Source of the DNA: Elgaria multicarinata webbii
Taxonomy: Eukaryota; Chordata; Lepidosauria; Squamata; Anguidae
Reading direction: 5' to 3'
Assembly: GCF_023053635.1 (NCBI RefSeq)
Contig: NC_086180.1
Location: forward strand, 92,295,447-92,359,446
DNA length: 64,000 nt
Shown here: positions 32,000 through 45,531 of the stretch, piece by piece
Position numbering within the stretch: position 1 is the stretch's first letter
Layout: every line of letters starts with the position of its first letter
The notes under the pieces: model-generated
The model's input: the letters and a program-made list of their open reading frames with translations, nothing else
Told to the model about the DNA's origin: nothing
The model's database searches: none
Made by a program: the position numbers and the translations under genes

Positions 32000-34900
32000 G
32001 AAGCATTTTAAAACTGTTTTTTGTATTTTCAAAGTGTTAATTGTTGTAATATAGTTTATCAAAAAACAAAATAGAATAATGCTAATCAGCACACAACTGC
32101 TAAAATATTAAATGATATCAAAGCAACTGGGGTGGTAAACAGACATTTTATATAAATTTATCATAAGTGAACGAAGATTTTATATAATTTATTGTATAAG
32201 TCACAAATTATTTCACAATAATCAAACATAACGAAATTAACGAAACTGAACAAATTGTTAACTATAACCAAACTCAAATGGTTTACAATAACAGAGTGAT
32301 AACAGAGTGATAACAGAGTGATAAGCTACAGGCCTCCATTTTTTTCTACCTGTTTCACAACTGCTTCGTCAGAGTCAGAATACCACAACAGCTTAATGAG
32401 GAGGGAAAGAGGAGGATTTGTTTATTCCTCATATTTGAAAAGGATTTTAAGTCCTCCAAAAAAGGATTGACTTGAATCCCCAGCCAAAAAATGCAAATCT
32501 TAGGCCCAGTATTGGGCAAAAGGCGGGATACAAATAAATAAATAAATAAAATCCAGGAGCTGTGAGTTCCTGACCAGCTATATTTTATGAACATTATGCA
32601 AAGTATGTAAGTGATTTTAAGTAAGTATCAGCCACTTTAAGGGCTGTTGTTAGGTCTACAGCAAGAGAGTGCTGTAAGTAAAGCACATGAACACTCAGGA
32701 AAAAACACTATACAAATGTTTAAACATGTAGTTTTCCAAGGCAGCGCACATGGTTTCCCAGGCAGAACGGACCTCTGGTTTTAGAAATTAACCAATGCCT
32801 TCACGTGTCTGAGCTTCCTACTGTTTACAGTGGCCACACTTGAAAACCTCAACAATCTCAACCATCAGGAGGTTAGAATGCAATATGCAGGATCCTCGAA
32901 GTACCGAGAACAACGTGACACCTAAAAAAAACCTTATTGCAAGCCTGCATTCAATCACCCCAGATGGTGCAAAAACATTGTAAAGGGTTATATTTAAAGA
33001 CTATTTAGGGATTTTTATTTTTATTTTTAAAAACACCCCAGTTTGAGAGAAGAAAAGGCACTGACAAATTGTGATGCACCAAAAAAGCATGGATATTTTA
33101 GGTTAAGAAGCTCAACATACCATTTACTGTGAGGAATGGGGGCTTAGTCTTTTCTAAGGGAAAACATGGGCACATTGAGTGAGGTTAAGCAGTTAGAAAT
33201 GGGCATAATATATGATTGTACAGTCCATTTTCTACTTTCCATCCTTTTAGGGCATGAGTGAATTTGTAAGTAATTTAATTCTTCTCATTAACTGAAAGTG
33301 TTTGATCCTAACACATTATTTATTTATTTAGAAAATGTAATTAACTGAATTACACAAAACTTCACAGGAGGGATAAAATTTAACTTCAGTCTAGCTGTAC
33401 AATAGTTACTATTTATACTGTGCTTTAGGCTGCTATCCAATACACAATTATGTGCGAGCAAGTCCCATTAAACTCAGTGTGACTTACTTCTGCATAGACA
33501 TGCCTAGGATTGTGCTATAAAGGAGCAAGAAATACATCACATATATTATCTCATTCACACTTGCAGGGTTGAGGCAAAATTATTATCCTCATATTTTTCC
33601 CATTTATATTATCTTCATAGTGTCCAATGGTACCAGGCATACAATGCATCCCACATATTACACATATTACTCTAATGAGAGAGGAGGCCTAAGGCTGAAG
33701 AAATGGGTTATGAGAAGTCTGGAACACAACTCTGGAGCGCAGCCCATTACCATCATAAACTACAAATTGAGTAAATCCATGCAAAAGATCCCAAAACATA
33801 TACAAAGCAGATCACTCAGAGAAGTGAGCCAAGCAAGAGAGTCTACCATTGAAGTCTCAATGTGGATGAATTATTTAAACATGGGGATTTTTTTAAAAAA
33901 AGAAACAATTACTTGATCAACATGAAACTCTCCCTCACACTAGCAGATTTCGCTGACTTCCCACTGTAATGCCTATTTGACATTTGTAAATTGCGCCAAC
34001 TTCACATCCAACTTAAAATGGAAACCCCAGAACTTCATAATTTTATAACATGTAACAGATTTTCATCAAGCCAGTGAAAGGAGAGCCTCACAATACCACT
34101 GAATTGTTGACATAATCCAAACTGCCAAAGAAGAAACTGAACAAAAATGATCAGAAACAGGAGGACCTTGCAGCTCAGAGCAAAATGGTTTAAACTGCTG
34201 AAGCTTGGACATTCTTAATCAAAGTCTCCCAAAATTTGTCCAGGTAGATTCTCTACACTAAATGTCATATTGGGGGGGGGGGGGGGACAAGCTGACTTGA
34301 TATGGTTTTATACTAATAGAATTCTCAAAAATCTATCTGCCTTAACATTACAGCCACTCCCACAGCTATATAATCAGGAATGATCACCTATTTCCTTCCT
34401 TCGGGCATTAATATCTTCCAGTTGATATCACAGTAGAAGTTAATTTAGAAGCCCAAGACTGGAAAGCCAGTTAGAATGTGGAATGTGAACATCTTGAACA
34501 ATTAACTGTAGCATCAACAAGCTTCCTAAAAAATAAAAATACCACAAGATCCCTATCCCCTCTCAGGCCTGCACTGAGGTGCAGTGAAAGTCAATTCCCA
34601 GATCGAGAGGTGTGTGTGTGTGTGTATGTGTGTGTGTGTACATGCACCTCCATGCACCTTCTTCTCTCCAGTAGCGTGGTCAGCAGGAACCTAAAAGCGT
34701 CACTTGCTACAGGGAGGGGGGCTGTCATGTCCCATGACGATTTCTGAGGCACAGTAGAACCAGAGTAAATCCCCCCATGTAGATAGGGCCTTAGTCAAAA
34801 AGCAACTTGATTAATACCAGTTTTGAGTAGCAGACAGCTTTATCTTTTTAAGTTAACATTTATTCATACAAGATAAATTTCTTATTCTCACAGTAATGTA

Positions 34901-35138
34901 AATCAGGTATAAGGTTGAATATTATCTTGAAATGTATGATCCCAGTGTAATGATTCATACAAGAGCCATCTTTCAATAAGGTGCTTTCTACATTTAATAT
35001 CACAATTCCTAATGAAATGTTAACTCAATTGACCTTTTAAAAAAACCCAACTCACAAATTGGGGGAAGACAGCTTCCCATACACCCAAAAATTGTAGCTA
35101 TAAATAAAGAGTTGGAAATGGGGCCATATAAATATTAG
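32000..35138. other. No host gene; small repeats only
   Basis: Contains an 11-bp tandem TAACAGAGTGA x3 (~32,289-32,322), an L2/SINE-type tail GGCGGGATACAAATAAATAA (~32,522-32,550), a ~90-bp interspersed repeat (33,427-33,520), a 17-nt G run (~34,272-34,288) and a TG repeat (~34,610-34,640). Nothing else recognised. Confidence 0.5.
33427..33520 (+). repeat. Dispersed ~90-bp repeat (AAGTCCCATT...GACTTACTTCTG family)
   Basis: GCAAGTCCCATTAAACTCAG, TGACTTACTTCTGCATAGAC and ATGCCTAGGATTGTGCTAT. Copies are at 44,755-44,842, 45,893-45,966 (minus), 59,884-59,972 and ~60,003-60,083. The central part is partly palindromic. Origin unknown to me. Confidence 0.6.
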
Positions 35139-35184
35139 TGAGCTACCCAGAGAGCTTCAGATATTTGGCGGTATAGAAATGTAA

Positions 35185-35219
<35 letters not shown>
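35139..35219 (+). mobile_element. L2-type LINE 3' end fragment
   Basis: GAGCTACCCAGAGAGCTTCA, then TTTGGCGGTATAGAAATGT and (AATA)n. Confidence 0.7.
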
Positions 35220-35349
35220 GGTAGTGGTATCTACACACCTGGGGGACTCCTTGGATATGCAAAAGTATAAATTAAAGGAAATACATTTTTAAATCCCTAA
35301 AATGGGTTGAGCTTCTAAGATTTTTGTTGATGGTGTTACAAAAAAAAAG

Positions 35350-37006
35350 GGGGGGGGATAAAGCAACTAAGAAAGAAAATGAAGGGGAGGTGGGAAAATG
35401 AAGTACAAGCTGAAGGAGAAGGATTGCAGTTTGAGATTGATAAACAAATGGTCAAGGAACACCAAATTTCTTTGATCAAGTTCAAATCTCCAGGGCCTGA
35501 TGAAGTGCATCCCAGAGTAATAAAGGAGCTGGCAGAAGAACTCTCAGAACCACTGTCCTTGCGAAATCATCGAAAACGGGTGAAGTGCCGGACGACTGGA
35601 GGAGGGCTAATGTTGTCCCCGTCTTCAAAAAGGCCCAAAAGGAGGCACGTAGGAACTATAGACCAGTTAGTCTGACATCCATCCCTAGAAAACTTTTGGA
35701 GATTATAAAGAAGTAAAATCTGTAAGCATCTTGAAAACAATACAGTGATTACAAGAAGCCAGCATGGATTTGTCAAGAACAAATCCTGCCAGACTAATCT
35801 GATCTCGTTCTTTGATCGGGTAACCTCCCTTGTGGAGTGTGGGAATGCTGCGGACATAAAATATCTTCACTTCAGCAAAGCTTTTGACAAAGTACCACAT
35901 GACATTCTGATCTGCAAACTAGTTAAAAGTGGGCTAGATGGAACAACTATTAGGCGGATCCTCAGTTGGCTACAGAATTGGACTCAAAGAGTGCTTATCA
36001 ATGGTACCTTCTCAAACTGGGATGGGTAACAAGCGGGGTACTGCAAGGCTCAGTCTTCGGCTCAGTGCTCTTTAACATTTTTATTCACGACTTGGATGAG
36101 GAGGTACAGGGAATGCTTATCAAATTTGCAGATGATACAAAATTGGGTGGGATAGCTAACACCCTGGAAGGCAGAAGCAAACTTCAAAAGTGATCTTGAT
36201 AGGCTGGAGCACTGGGCTGAAAACAACAGAATGAAATTTAATAGGGATAAATGCCAAGGAAAAAGAAACCAAAAGCAGAGTTACAAGATGGGGGACACTT
36301 GGCTCAGCAATACCACAAGGGGGAAGGATCTTGGAATTGTTGTAGATCACAAGCTGAATATGAGCCAACAATGTGATGTGGATGCAAAAAAAGCAAATGC
36401 TATTTTGGGATGTATTAATAAAAGTATAGCTTCCAAATTGCATGAAGTACTGGTTCCCCTCTTTTCAGCACTGGTTAGGCCTCATCTTGAATATTGTGTT
36501 CAGTTCTGGGCACCACACTTCAAGAAGGATGCAGACAAGCTGGAGGGGGTTCAGAGGAGGGCAACGAGAATGAGCAAGGGTCTGGAAGCAAAGCCCTATG
36601 AAGACAGACAGAAACAACCTGGCATGTTTAGCCTTGAGAAGAGAAGGCTGCAGGGAGACATGATAGCACTCTTCAAATACTTAAAAGGTTCTCACACAGA
36701 GGAGGGCCTGGATCTCTTCTCGATAATCGCAGAGTGCAGGACACAGAATAATGGGCTCAAGTTAGAGAAAGCCAGATTCCGGCTGGACATCAGAAAAAAC
36801 TTCCTGACTGTAAGAGCAGTACGACAATGTAACCAATTACCTAGGGAGGTTATGGCCTCTCCCACACTAGAGGCATTCAAGGGGCAGCTGGACAGCCCTC
36901 TGTCAGAGATGCTTTACGGTGGATTCCTTCATTAAGCAGGAAGTTGGACTTGATGGCCTTATAAGCCACTTCCAACTGTACTAGTTTATGTTTCTATGAT
37001 TCTAAG
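35350..37006 (+). mobile_element. CR1 LINE, 5'-truncated, RT to 3' end
   Basis: On the plus strand, pieces in order: FEIDKQMVKEHQ, SPGPDEVHPRVIKELAEELS, MITRSQHGFVKNKSCQTNLI, FSKAFDKVPHDILI (motif A region), LQGSVFGSVLFNIFIHDLDE (motif B), KFADDTKLGG (motif C), KDLGIVVDHKLNMSQQCD, then a 234-codon open stretch to the C-terminus (36,231-36,935; [20 protein letters not shown]). At least three frame changes make it inactive. It ends at the CR1 terminal motif TTTCTATGATTCTAAG. Confidence 0.93.
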
Positions 37007-37674
37007 ACAGAGGCCTGGGGAGGCCAATTTCAGCTAACAATAACTATCTTGGAGTTGGGGATTAGGATCAGTGGATGTGCACCACAGATAAAATACAAAT
37101 TCTCTTTCTACAAACACTGATATCATTAGGAAGCAGACAAGAAAAATACCACCTAAACATCTGGACAACTGTTGAGTAAATAAAAAAATCCCCAAATGAA
37201 AATGCGATTAAAGTTCTTCTCTGCTTCCTTTAAAAAAATTTGTATATAAATGTGCACAAAATACTCTATAGTTATCAACATGTTGTGAATAATATTGCTA
37301 TAAAAGTAGCATGTATTTCAGAGAAAATTTCCAATAAACTCTTTATTATACATTTGTATCAAACTTTTAATAATACATTACTATAGCATATGATTAATGA
37401 GAATTGTATGAAAAATCTGATAATGGCAATACTGATAGTGTATGCAACCTGCCAAATGGCAATATAGGGGTAAAATTCTTTCTTAAATGTGAATTTTTGC
37501 TGCCTTCTATTTTCTAATCCAACACACTCAGCTAATTTGATTGATTGCACCATTTGCAAATCAAGAGATAGCTCTTTTTTTCACTGTTATCTAGAAATGT
37601 AATTATGTCCATGTTGGTTTGGCATAAAATTATTACATTTGGTATATTAAAAGTACAGTGTATTCAAACAATTA

Positions 37675-37830
37675 TTACAAGTTGTATTTTATAATATTGT
37701 ATTTTATATTATGGTTTTATACTGTTGTTTTATACTTTGAATGTTTTTAATTTTTGTGAACCACCCAGAGAGCTCCGGCTATTGGGCGGTATAGAAATGT
37801 AATAAATAAATAAAAAAATAAATAAAATAA
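37675..37830 (+). mobile_element. L2-type LINE 3' end fragment
   Basis: A T-rich 3' UTR, then GAACCACCCAGAGAGCTCCG and GGCGGTATAGAAATGTAATA with an A-rich tail. Confidence 0.75.
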
Positions 37831-38089
37831 GTTGAATTTACTTTATTTATTTATTTTTTACCTTTTTGGTAAAAAATGGAGCTACAAGTTCCTGAACTGT
37901 TAGGAGCACCTGAACTGTAAGGAACCTCTTTGGTTTTGCCAGTTTATGAGCAGGCAAAAAATAATTTCAAACAACAACAGAGGAAACCATCAATATTAGT
38001 AACAAAGAAAATTATTTACGTCTCCACAAGTCCTCCACAGTGTCATCAAGCAGACATAAAGTCCCCATTCCCATAAAAAAGAACTGAGA

Positions 38090-38560
38090 AAAAAAAAAGG
38101 GGGGGGGACACACCAAGATTCAATGAATATGCATGAAATTTAATCAGACTCATTTTCTGAGCTATAGCCATCACTATCAGTTTCAGGCTCTGCTTCAGTG
38201 GCAGTGCTGCCCCCTAGAGGCAGAAATGCATCCTTCTCTTGCATTTGAGAGATGTAGTCTCAGTTTGCAACCCAGGACTTGCTTGTCCTTGGTGCACAGA
38301 AATTGTAATAATCTGATACTGTACATAGTTTTTAGAAATCATTTGGAGAAGTAAATATCTGAACACCTTGTCTTAAACATTTTATTCATCATGCTAAAAT
38401 AAAACATACCGTAATTTGTTTTTCCTTCATTTTTTTCAATTTTCCCAATTTTTCAGGAAAAAAACAAAAAAGGCTTTGGAAAAAAATGGGGAAAAAACTA
38501 GTTTTTCCCTGAATTTTTCTCTTTTTTTCCGGGCCTTCACATTTCTAATTCTCTTTAGCT
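38090..38560. repeat. Unclassified interspersed repeat, related to 28.3-28.5 kb
   Basis: Shares ACACCTTGTCTTAAACATTT and TTATTCATCATGCTAAAA, and an A/T-run-rich section ending CCTTCACATTTCTA, with 28,320-28,525. No coding potential. The edges and family are unknown. Confidence 0.4.
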
Positions 38561-38933
38561 TGCATGGGCTTCTTACTATCTTTATCCTGTCCCCTTATTT
38601 GATCTCCTATCATAGCCTTTCTTTCAAGCATGTCATACATCATGTCATGCTACTTGGACACCGTGTTTAGGTGGAACTGGTATTTTAATTTGTTTTCTCT
38701 AAAATACAATACAAGATGCTTTGCCTTAAAAGGGGGTGGGGACACAGGGTTTATTCTCCAATGTACTACTCACAATTCCCACTCCCTGTTACATGACATG
38801 TGTGTTTTGCATTTTTCCTGTTGTTGTTAGCATTACCACCACACTTTAGCTAATGTAATATGCCTTTTGTTCTGGAAAGTCTGCATGACCAAGGGATCTA
38901 AGGCAGCCAAAAGCAAAGGGATGCATATGGTAG

Positions 38934-39002
38934 TATTTATTTATTTATTCATTGCAATTTTTGTACCACACAATAGCCGAAGCTCTCTGGGCAGTTCACA
39001 GT
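38934..39002 (-). mobile_element. L2-type LINE 3' end fragment
   Basis: Minus-strand copy: (TTTA)n then GCAATTTTTGTACC and AATAGCCGAAGCTCTCTGGG. Confidence 0.7.
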
Positions 39003-39184
39003 CTACCCAGCTTTATTATAATTGAAGTTCATGACCCACATGTCCTCCACCCTAACTAAGTTAAAAAGAGCTGTTCTCTAACAGTATCCAAAGCTTGGGA
39101 ATTCCAGATCAACGCAAATGCATTCCTGATTTCCAAGTTACCACTTGGCAAGCAACCCAAGAGGATAGCTTAATTTGGCCAATT

Positions 39185-39262
39185 TGAAGCCTTGGCAGGA
39201 TAGTCCACTGTAAGAACAGAATGCTGGATTAGATAGGCCTTTGGTCTGGCCTTCTTATGTTC
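39185..39262 (+). mobile_element. CR1/L3-like LINE 3' end, very short
   Basis: GAATGCTGGATTAGATAGGC and CTGGCCTTCTTATGTTCTTA are the plus-strand equivalent of the 3' end seen at 30,014. Confidence 0.6.
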
Positions 39263-39441
39263 TTATTCTTTAAGCACTCTAGACCACCCTGGGTACACTC
39301 TAGAGCAATAATGAATTGGAAAATTCTCCGATGAAAGTTAGGTTAATTTGAATAGAGTCAAATTCATAAATAAATAAATTTGCATTAGAAAACATGTTTA
39401 CTAAGTACAAGTAAAACTGAAAACTGTTGACACATTAATTA

Positions 39442-39526
39442 AGCCTTCCCAACCTGGTGCCCTCCAGATGTGTGGGACTACAACTCCCAGCATCCTTCAG
39501 TGGAGAGCACCAGGTTGGGGAAGGCT
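39442..39526. mobile_element. MITE-like palindromic element, compact copy
   Basis: GCCTTCCCAACCTGGTGCCC and GAGCACCAGGTTGGGGAAGG are near-perfect inverted ends only ~85 bp apart. TAATTAA lies on both sides (39,436-39,442 and 39,531-39,537) and could be a target duplication, although 5 bp separate the right copy from the inverted end. Confidence 0.65.
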
Positions 39527-39539
39527 GCACTAATTAATT

Positions 39540-42500
39540 TTAGCAACCAAAAAAACTGTACATGATATGCTGACAACCACTCATCTATTTCAACAGAGTT
39601 CAACTCTCTTCCACTGAAGTCATTGGGGCTCCTTCAGTTTCACTGTCACTACTTATTACTTCCATTTGACATTGAGACATAGAAGTTCTTTAGTGACATA
39701 TGTCATACTTGTTAGGGATAATTACTTGAAAAACGTGAATTACAACTTTGAAACTGCCAACATAGCATAATATTGTATTTACAATTGGCATCCATTCATT
39801 ATTACCAGCCCACATCACTGCTCTGAAGATTCTTGGGACCTTTCTTTGCAGAACCTAGTGCATGCTAAGAGTCTCACAGGATTCTCCTGGCAGGCTGCCC
39901 ATTTCTCATTATCTGTTCCCTTCTCTCAGGAGGACCCAACCCTACATTGCCCAGCCTAGAGCTTCCTTTTTGCCTGCACCACCTTGTTGCCTTGTGCACC
40001 CAGATAGAACTTCACGCCCTGTGAAGCACCGATTGCTGTTTTTGGTCCACACTTATTTCAGCGGCACAACCCAAATCCACTGGGAGTTTGATCCCCTGCC
40101 TGGGGCCATGCCTGGAAGGCATGTGTATGTATGTGCAATATTGAGGCCACTGATCGTATCTCAGGACCCAGGGAGTCCAGGTTTCTCCGTTGGAGAATGC
40201 AGTACAGCTGTTAAGAACCGTTGGCTCACAACTCTGGGGTTTAATCCTTGTGTGGCCAAGCTAAGAAGAAAAAAGCATTGTGCCAAGATTTTGTGTCATG
40301 AGCCAGGTGCCTCCAACACTTAGCAAGCTTCTCGCCCTTGCCTCCTTCCCTTCACTTTCTTGCCTCTATTTGTTTTTGTTATTTTCCTGGATCTAGCTAG
40401 GGGCCTAGGAGAGGCTTTGCTTCACAGTCCTCCATTCCAAGCTCTATTTTTAAACTGCATTCTGCACTATGCAAGGCTCAGGGGTTCATAATAATGGCCT
40501 AGCCCGAAATCATCATCTATGTCCAAAGACAGTGGACAAATCAACCTATGTGAGGGTGGCGGCAGCCCCTACAGATCAAGCCAAAATTCTTGTCCAGTTG
40601 CTGGTAAAAGCCAAGGCAGACTGAGCCCATTGTGCGTTCCCATGTCCCAACCTGAAGCAAAGTTCTGTGTGCTTCCCTTCCTCTGAAACTCTGCCATTAT
40701 TCTTCCTCTTTCTCCTGATATTACTGTAAAGATAACCATTCTTCCCTTAACATGCCCCCTCCCCAGGCCACTGCAACTCAAGGTCACCCATTATGCTTAT
40801 GTCTCCCAAAGACATCCTTCACCAAAGAGAAGAAGGGGGACAATCCCGGAAGCAGGTAAGCCCAGGATCCTCCCCCCACCCCATCCTGGAAGGCCTCAAG
40901 GTGTAGATGAGGCCTAAGTTAGTCATGTTTTAATCTGAATGAAATCAATGAGACTTAAGTTAATCATAGCTACCTTGGTCTGGATCCAGCACAATATATC
41001 TATTTTAAATATTAAACTGAGTAGTGTAGCCCTAACTCTGCATTAACTCATTATTATCTGTCTTTAAACATGCTTCCTTTAGAACCAATTAGTATTTTCC
41101 TTTCCTCACGATCAGGTTCGAACTCTAAGAAGCTATCCCATATCCTAAAAAGCACAGGGCATCTGAGACATAACAGGCACAAACCTGCCATACATTTCTG
41201 TTCTGATATAAAAGGGCAACCGAGTAGCTTAAAGACCAACATATTTATTGTAGCATAAATGTTTGTGGACTAAAGCCCATATCATCAGATGCTGCTTTGT
41301 GTTTGCTGTAATAGACTAACATGACTACTGCTCTGGACCTTGTCACCCTTTCAGTGCTGAGTGACTGAACTATTTAAATCCATTAGAATTGGCTTTTTTG
41401 AGTTGAAGCAGCAGGGTGTGCAGTGGAGAGGAGGCTTGTTTTCAGCACTCATTTCAAACCTTTAGCACTCATTTGCTAACCTTCAGAACTAGAAGCAAAA
41501 GAGTTATAAAAATAAAGCAGGCTAGAGCGTCAAACATGAGCACAGCCTAGAAGAAGATACAAAAATCTATACAGTCTTTGGAAAAGTGGATAGTGGGAAG
41601 GAGGAGGAAGAATTAGTCAATGGAATCAGAAAGACTATCCCAGAATGGAGCAGCACTGAGGAATGCCGCAAGTAGACACCAAGAAAGAGAACCGTGACGA
41701 AGAGAGAAAAAAGGGGCCAAGAAAAGCACACAATTGATGGAGGCAAGAAAGTAAGAAACCTCAAAGGTCCAGGCAAGGAATTTGAACTTGATGCAATAGA
41801 CAGTTAAGAAGCACTGTACCAGGGGATCCAACACCAAAACTAAAAACTGCAACGTGGATAAGGACAGAATTTTCTTCTGTTGGAGAACCACCACATGTCA
41901 TGAAGCGAGAGGGAGCAAGAAGATACTAAGAACAATTCAGCCTGGGAAAACCCCTGCAAATCAACAACGACATGGGCCTATGGCACAGTATTTGCATTTT
42001 TGCAAAATTAGGGATGCCCCACAGGGAATCTATCTGAACTATAAAATGTTCAGCTTTAGTCACTGAGATACTAAAATGAGTGGCATAGCCAACCATCCTC
42101 CTACATACTGAACTCATTTCACAGTGACACTTCATTTTTAATATGCCATAGAGTTTTGCACACACATTGTGCAACTTCATCATAGACAAATTCAGACTGA
42201 ATCTGAAGACTGTGGGAAAAACTAGATGTTACGCAGAGGTGTTACACATAGATGCTTGCAGCTTTCCCCTATTTATTTAAAACCAAAAGCTGTCTTGAGA
42301 AGCTCTGTTTAAACAGAGTAGTTCTGACAGAGAGGACGGCATAATCATTTCTCCTCCAGGTATTTTCACACTTAAAATATTCCCTTAGGCTGCTTTTCTA
42401 CTTGCAAGGGAAATCAGAGTTTGAGAGGGGACAATTTTGAGTGGAAAAATGACAAAAGGGGAAAGTTTAAGCAGCCCGCACTCTCATTCTTCCCCTTAAA

Positions 42501-42920
42501 TTCTCAGTTTCCCAAGGCAGTTTTAGTTTTAAAAAGAAGTTACAAATAATCTACATGAAAGATACACAAAACTACGTATCATATCTCGTTTCAGCCAGTG
42601 ATGACTGCAAGGAGAAACACATGTTTGCAACCGTAGAAAAAAAATCCCTCATTAAGCAAATTCTACTAGTAAAACACTCATTTCAAAAACTATTAATATT
42701 ATGAACTTTTACTCTGAAATAAAAAGATTGACAAGTTTAAACATAAGAAGGAGATGAGTGGGAATTTCTCCTTTAAAATTATTGTTTCAGAGCAGACCCA
42801 AACTCAAGCACTTACAATAGTCAGTTTTCAAAAGTTATCTCAAGATTAAGGGGTTATAGGAAAATCTACGGTGAAAGCCTTCATTTTAGAACACAACTAT
42901 ATTCTAGATTGTGTTTAATT
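39540..42920. other. No gene; one palindromic element fragment
   Basis: About 41,205-41,345 carries AGCTTAAAGACCAACATATT and ATTGTAGCATAAATGTTTGT, related to the element at 7.8-8.1 kb. A 153-codon open frame at 39,862-40,323 has no recognisable domain. The rest is unremarkable. Confidence 0.4.
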
Positions 42921-42925
42921 ATAGC

Positions 42926-43045
42926 AGCCTTCCCAACCTAGTGACTTCCAGACATTTTGGACTACAGCATTCCTGACTGCTGGAGCTAATCAGAGTTGAA
43001 GTCTACAACATCTGGAGGCCCCAGGTTCAGGTAGGCCAACCTACA
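42926..43045. mobile_element. MITE-like palindromic element, diverged copy
   Basis: GCCTTCCCAACCTAGTGACT and CATCTGGAGGCCCCAGGTTC, with the GGACTACAGCATTCC core. Same family as 15,055-15,180. Confidence 0.5.
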
Positions 43046-43959
43046 GCACACACAGGGCTCTACCTGAAGGTATGGTGGTAGGAGGAGTGTATTGTTTACC
43101 ACAGTATAAAAGAGGTTCCAATTTGTTTGCAGTGAGTAACCAACCAGCCAGTATTTTGCCAGCCCAACTAGTAAGCACTTATATAGCCACTACCAAAGTC
43201 TGAAAAACCAATAACACTCAGACACTACCAGACCTCACACCTGATCTGCCTGCTTCTGTCCTGTCTTCACCCCTTCCCCATGCCAAGGGAATAAATTTTC
43301 TGAAATGAAAAGTTAGCAAGCCTAATTAACTGTGAATAGTAGCTACCTTCAAATCTCTACCCACCTCTTTATGGATTACAACCCATAAACCTTTTATCAT
43401 AAACTGCCCTTCCTGTGGGTACCCTAAAATAAAGGCCACAATATCATACCAGAGAGCAGTAGAAAGGGCTTCCTGCACATTTGTAGATTTTCCAGCCAGG
43501 AATCCCCAAGATTCTCAGGGGATAATAAGGGTCTTCTGCACAGGCATGCAGAATGCCAATCACACTCAGAACCAATGGCAGTTTTGTTCAGTTCTCACCT
43601 ACATAACAAATTTCAGGCCAAGTTAAAATATTCAACAAATACATATATGGGAAGGGGTTGCCCTCCACACTAACATATGTTCCAACTCCTGCTCTTCAGG
43701 CAGACCCAAGCTTACATCACCATCAACATTTTCCCCATCACCTTGAGCCTAAAGCTGACACCACAGACAGCTGTTTACTTCTGAAATACGAAGTGCCAGA
43801 ACTCAAGCCTGCTTGGAGGCAGGGGCATCTGACCTCAAAGCCCCTAATTTGTGGTATGTAGCAGCTTTTATTTTGGCTGAGTGACGGGAAGGCACTCTGC
43901 ACATGCCCAAAGATACTTTTATTTATTATTAGGGACTGCCTCACCCCTTATGTCACTGC

Positions 43960-44312
43960 CCAATGTTTGTGGTCCTCAGAAGGAGCACTCCCGAGGGAGT
44001 TACAGGCTCCTGAGGTTCACCTCAGAGTAATCCCAGTAGTTCCCCTTAGAGCATTTAATGTTGTAGCATCCAACCTCTGGAACATGTTCCCCATTGACAT
44101 TAGAGGGGCATCTAGAGTTTTGGTTTTTAGATGCCTGCTCAGGCCCATCTCTTTAAGCAGGCTTTTCCTGAGGAGTGACCCAGCCGGTGTAGTTATAGTT
44201 TTACTGATGAGCATTGATTAATTTATTGTGTTTTACTGTTATATTGTTATTATGTTAACTGCTTTGATAATTTTATTGGAAAGAAGTATAAAAATTTGTG
44301 TAATGATAAATA
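43960..44312 (+). mobile_element. L2-like LINE C-terminal and 3' end remnant
   Basis: The plus-strand translation ASNLWNMFPIDIRGASRVLV, then FRCLLRPISLSRLFLR, matches the L2-type C-terminus (WNxLPxxLR...F...LK..LF). It ends in GAAGTATAAAAATTTGTGTA and ATGATAAAT. Confidence 0.65.
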
Positions 44313-44754
44313 TTCAGCCATATGTTCTATAGCTGAGCTTTAATATCAGTTTCTAGCAAGCTCTAGTTAAAGATGAAATTATTGTTACCAAGCCCTCTTA
44401 GCAGAAGGCAGGAAGGCCACAGCCCTAAAGGGCATATCAATTTAATGAACTAGACAAAATTACTGTCAAACACTTCCCTTTATTGTTGTTAAATATTCCC
44501 CTATATAATGCTAAGTTGTTTTCACAAGAAATAGAAGTTATCACAACCAGGTTCTAAAATATTAATATTCAGATTCTTCAAATTATTTCTAGTTCCATAT
44601 AGTATGATTTCTCTGCTTAAAACACATTAACTAAAAATGTATATTTAAAGAAAAATACAAAGAATTAGTATAATCTCCACTGATCTTTCATTGTTGCTAG
44701 TGCAATTTCCTCTATGTCTATAAATCATAAATCATAAACCATGTTAGACTCTTA

Positions 44755-44842
44755 GGTTGCAATCCTAACAAACTTACTAATGAGGAAGTCCCATTGAACA
44801 CAATGGGACCTACTTTTGAGTAAACATGCATAGGGTTGTGCA
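44755..44842 (+). repeat. Dispersed ~90-bp repeat
   Basis: GGTTGCAATCCTAACAAACT, GTCCCATTGAACACAATGGG and GAGTAAACATGCATAGGGTT. Same family as 33,427-33,520; here the core CCCATTG...CAATGGG palindrome is intact. Confidence 0.65.
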
Positions 44843-45484
44843 GATAACATTCAAAATTCTTGGTAATCATCATTAACTTGTGAGTTAACAGCACTATGTA
44901 GGAGATGCCAGATGAGTTAAGATAGCTTATTCTGAAGTCACAAGGAGATCAATCTAGAGAATTTTAAATTTGTTTTCTTAAATCTATAACCTGTCATTTT
45001 GACAAAAAGGCTGATTTTCAAATTATTGGATAAAAGCAGTTATGAGCAAGTACAGGATGAAATAGTGTTAACTTCTTCTTTCCATCCCTATTCCCACCTT
45101 TCATTTACATTCCCGCGTAACAACTGAACCATTCCACTAAAAATGCAGGCAACCATCACCCTCAAACAAACAATCCCTACAAATATAAAGTAAGATATAA
45201 CCATCTGCTTTGATCTTCCTTTCTCTGAATTTCAGAATCTCTCAGTTCTTGCATAACTACCTTTCTACTGTCAAGTTCTTCTGAATGAAATGTCAGAATT
45301 TTATGAACATACATTGTAGCATTTAACAAATAAGAACCATCAATGACTCTTCAGCTCAACACAAGTATTCATCTTGCAAGTCTTCTGCTCAACTCAGATA
45401 TCAGTCTTGGCACACTCAAGAAACTAAACCAATTCATGCTTTGGGAGGGAGGGGTTGGAGAGGAGAAATGGAATATACAGTCCC

Positions 45485-45531
45485 CCACCAGCAAAATATA
45501 TTCCACCAGCAAAATATATTCCACCAGCAAA
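45485..45531. repeat. 18-bp minisatellite, about 2.6 units
   Basis: CCACCAGCAAAATATATT repeated at 45,485, 45,503 and 45,521 (partial). Confidence 0.9.

Noticed and set aside
39862-40323. 153-codon open frame, plus strand
   Set aside because: No recognisable motif, no neighbouring exon-like signals, and length within chance for the window.
41560-41900. Possible decayed L2-type fragment on the minus strand
   Set aside because: Phrase-level resemblance to the 3' half of L2 (long aliphatic frame on the minus strand) is too weak without alignment.
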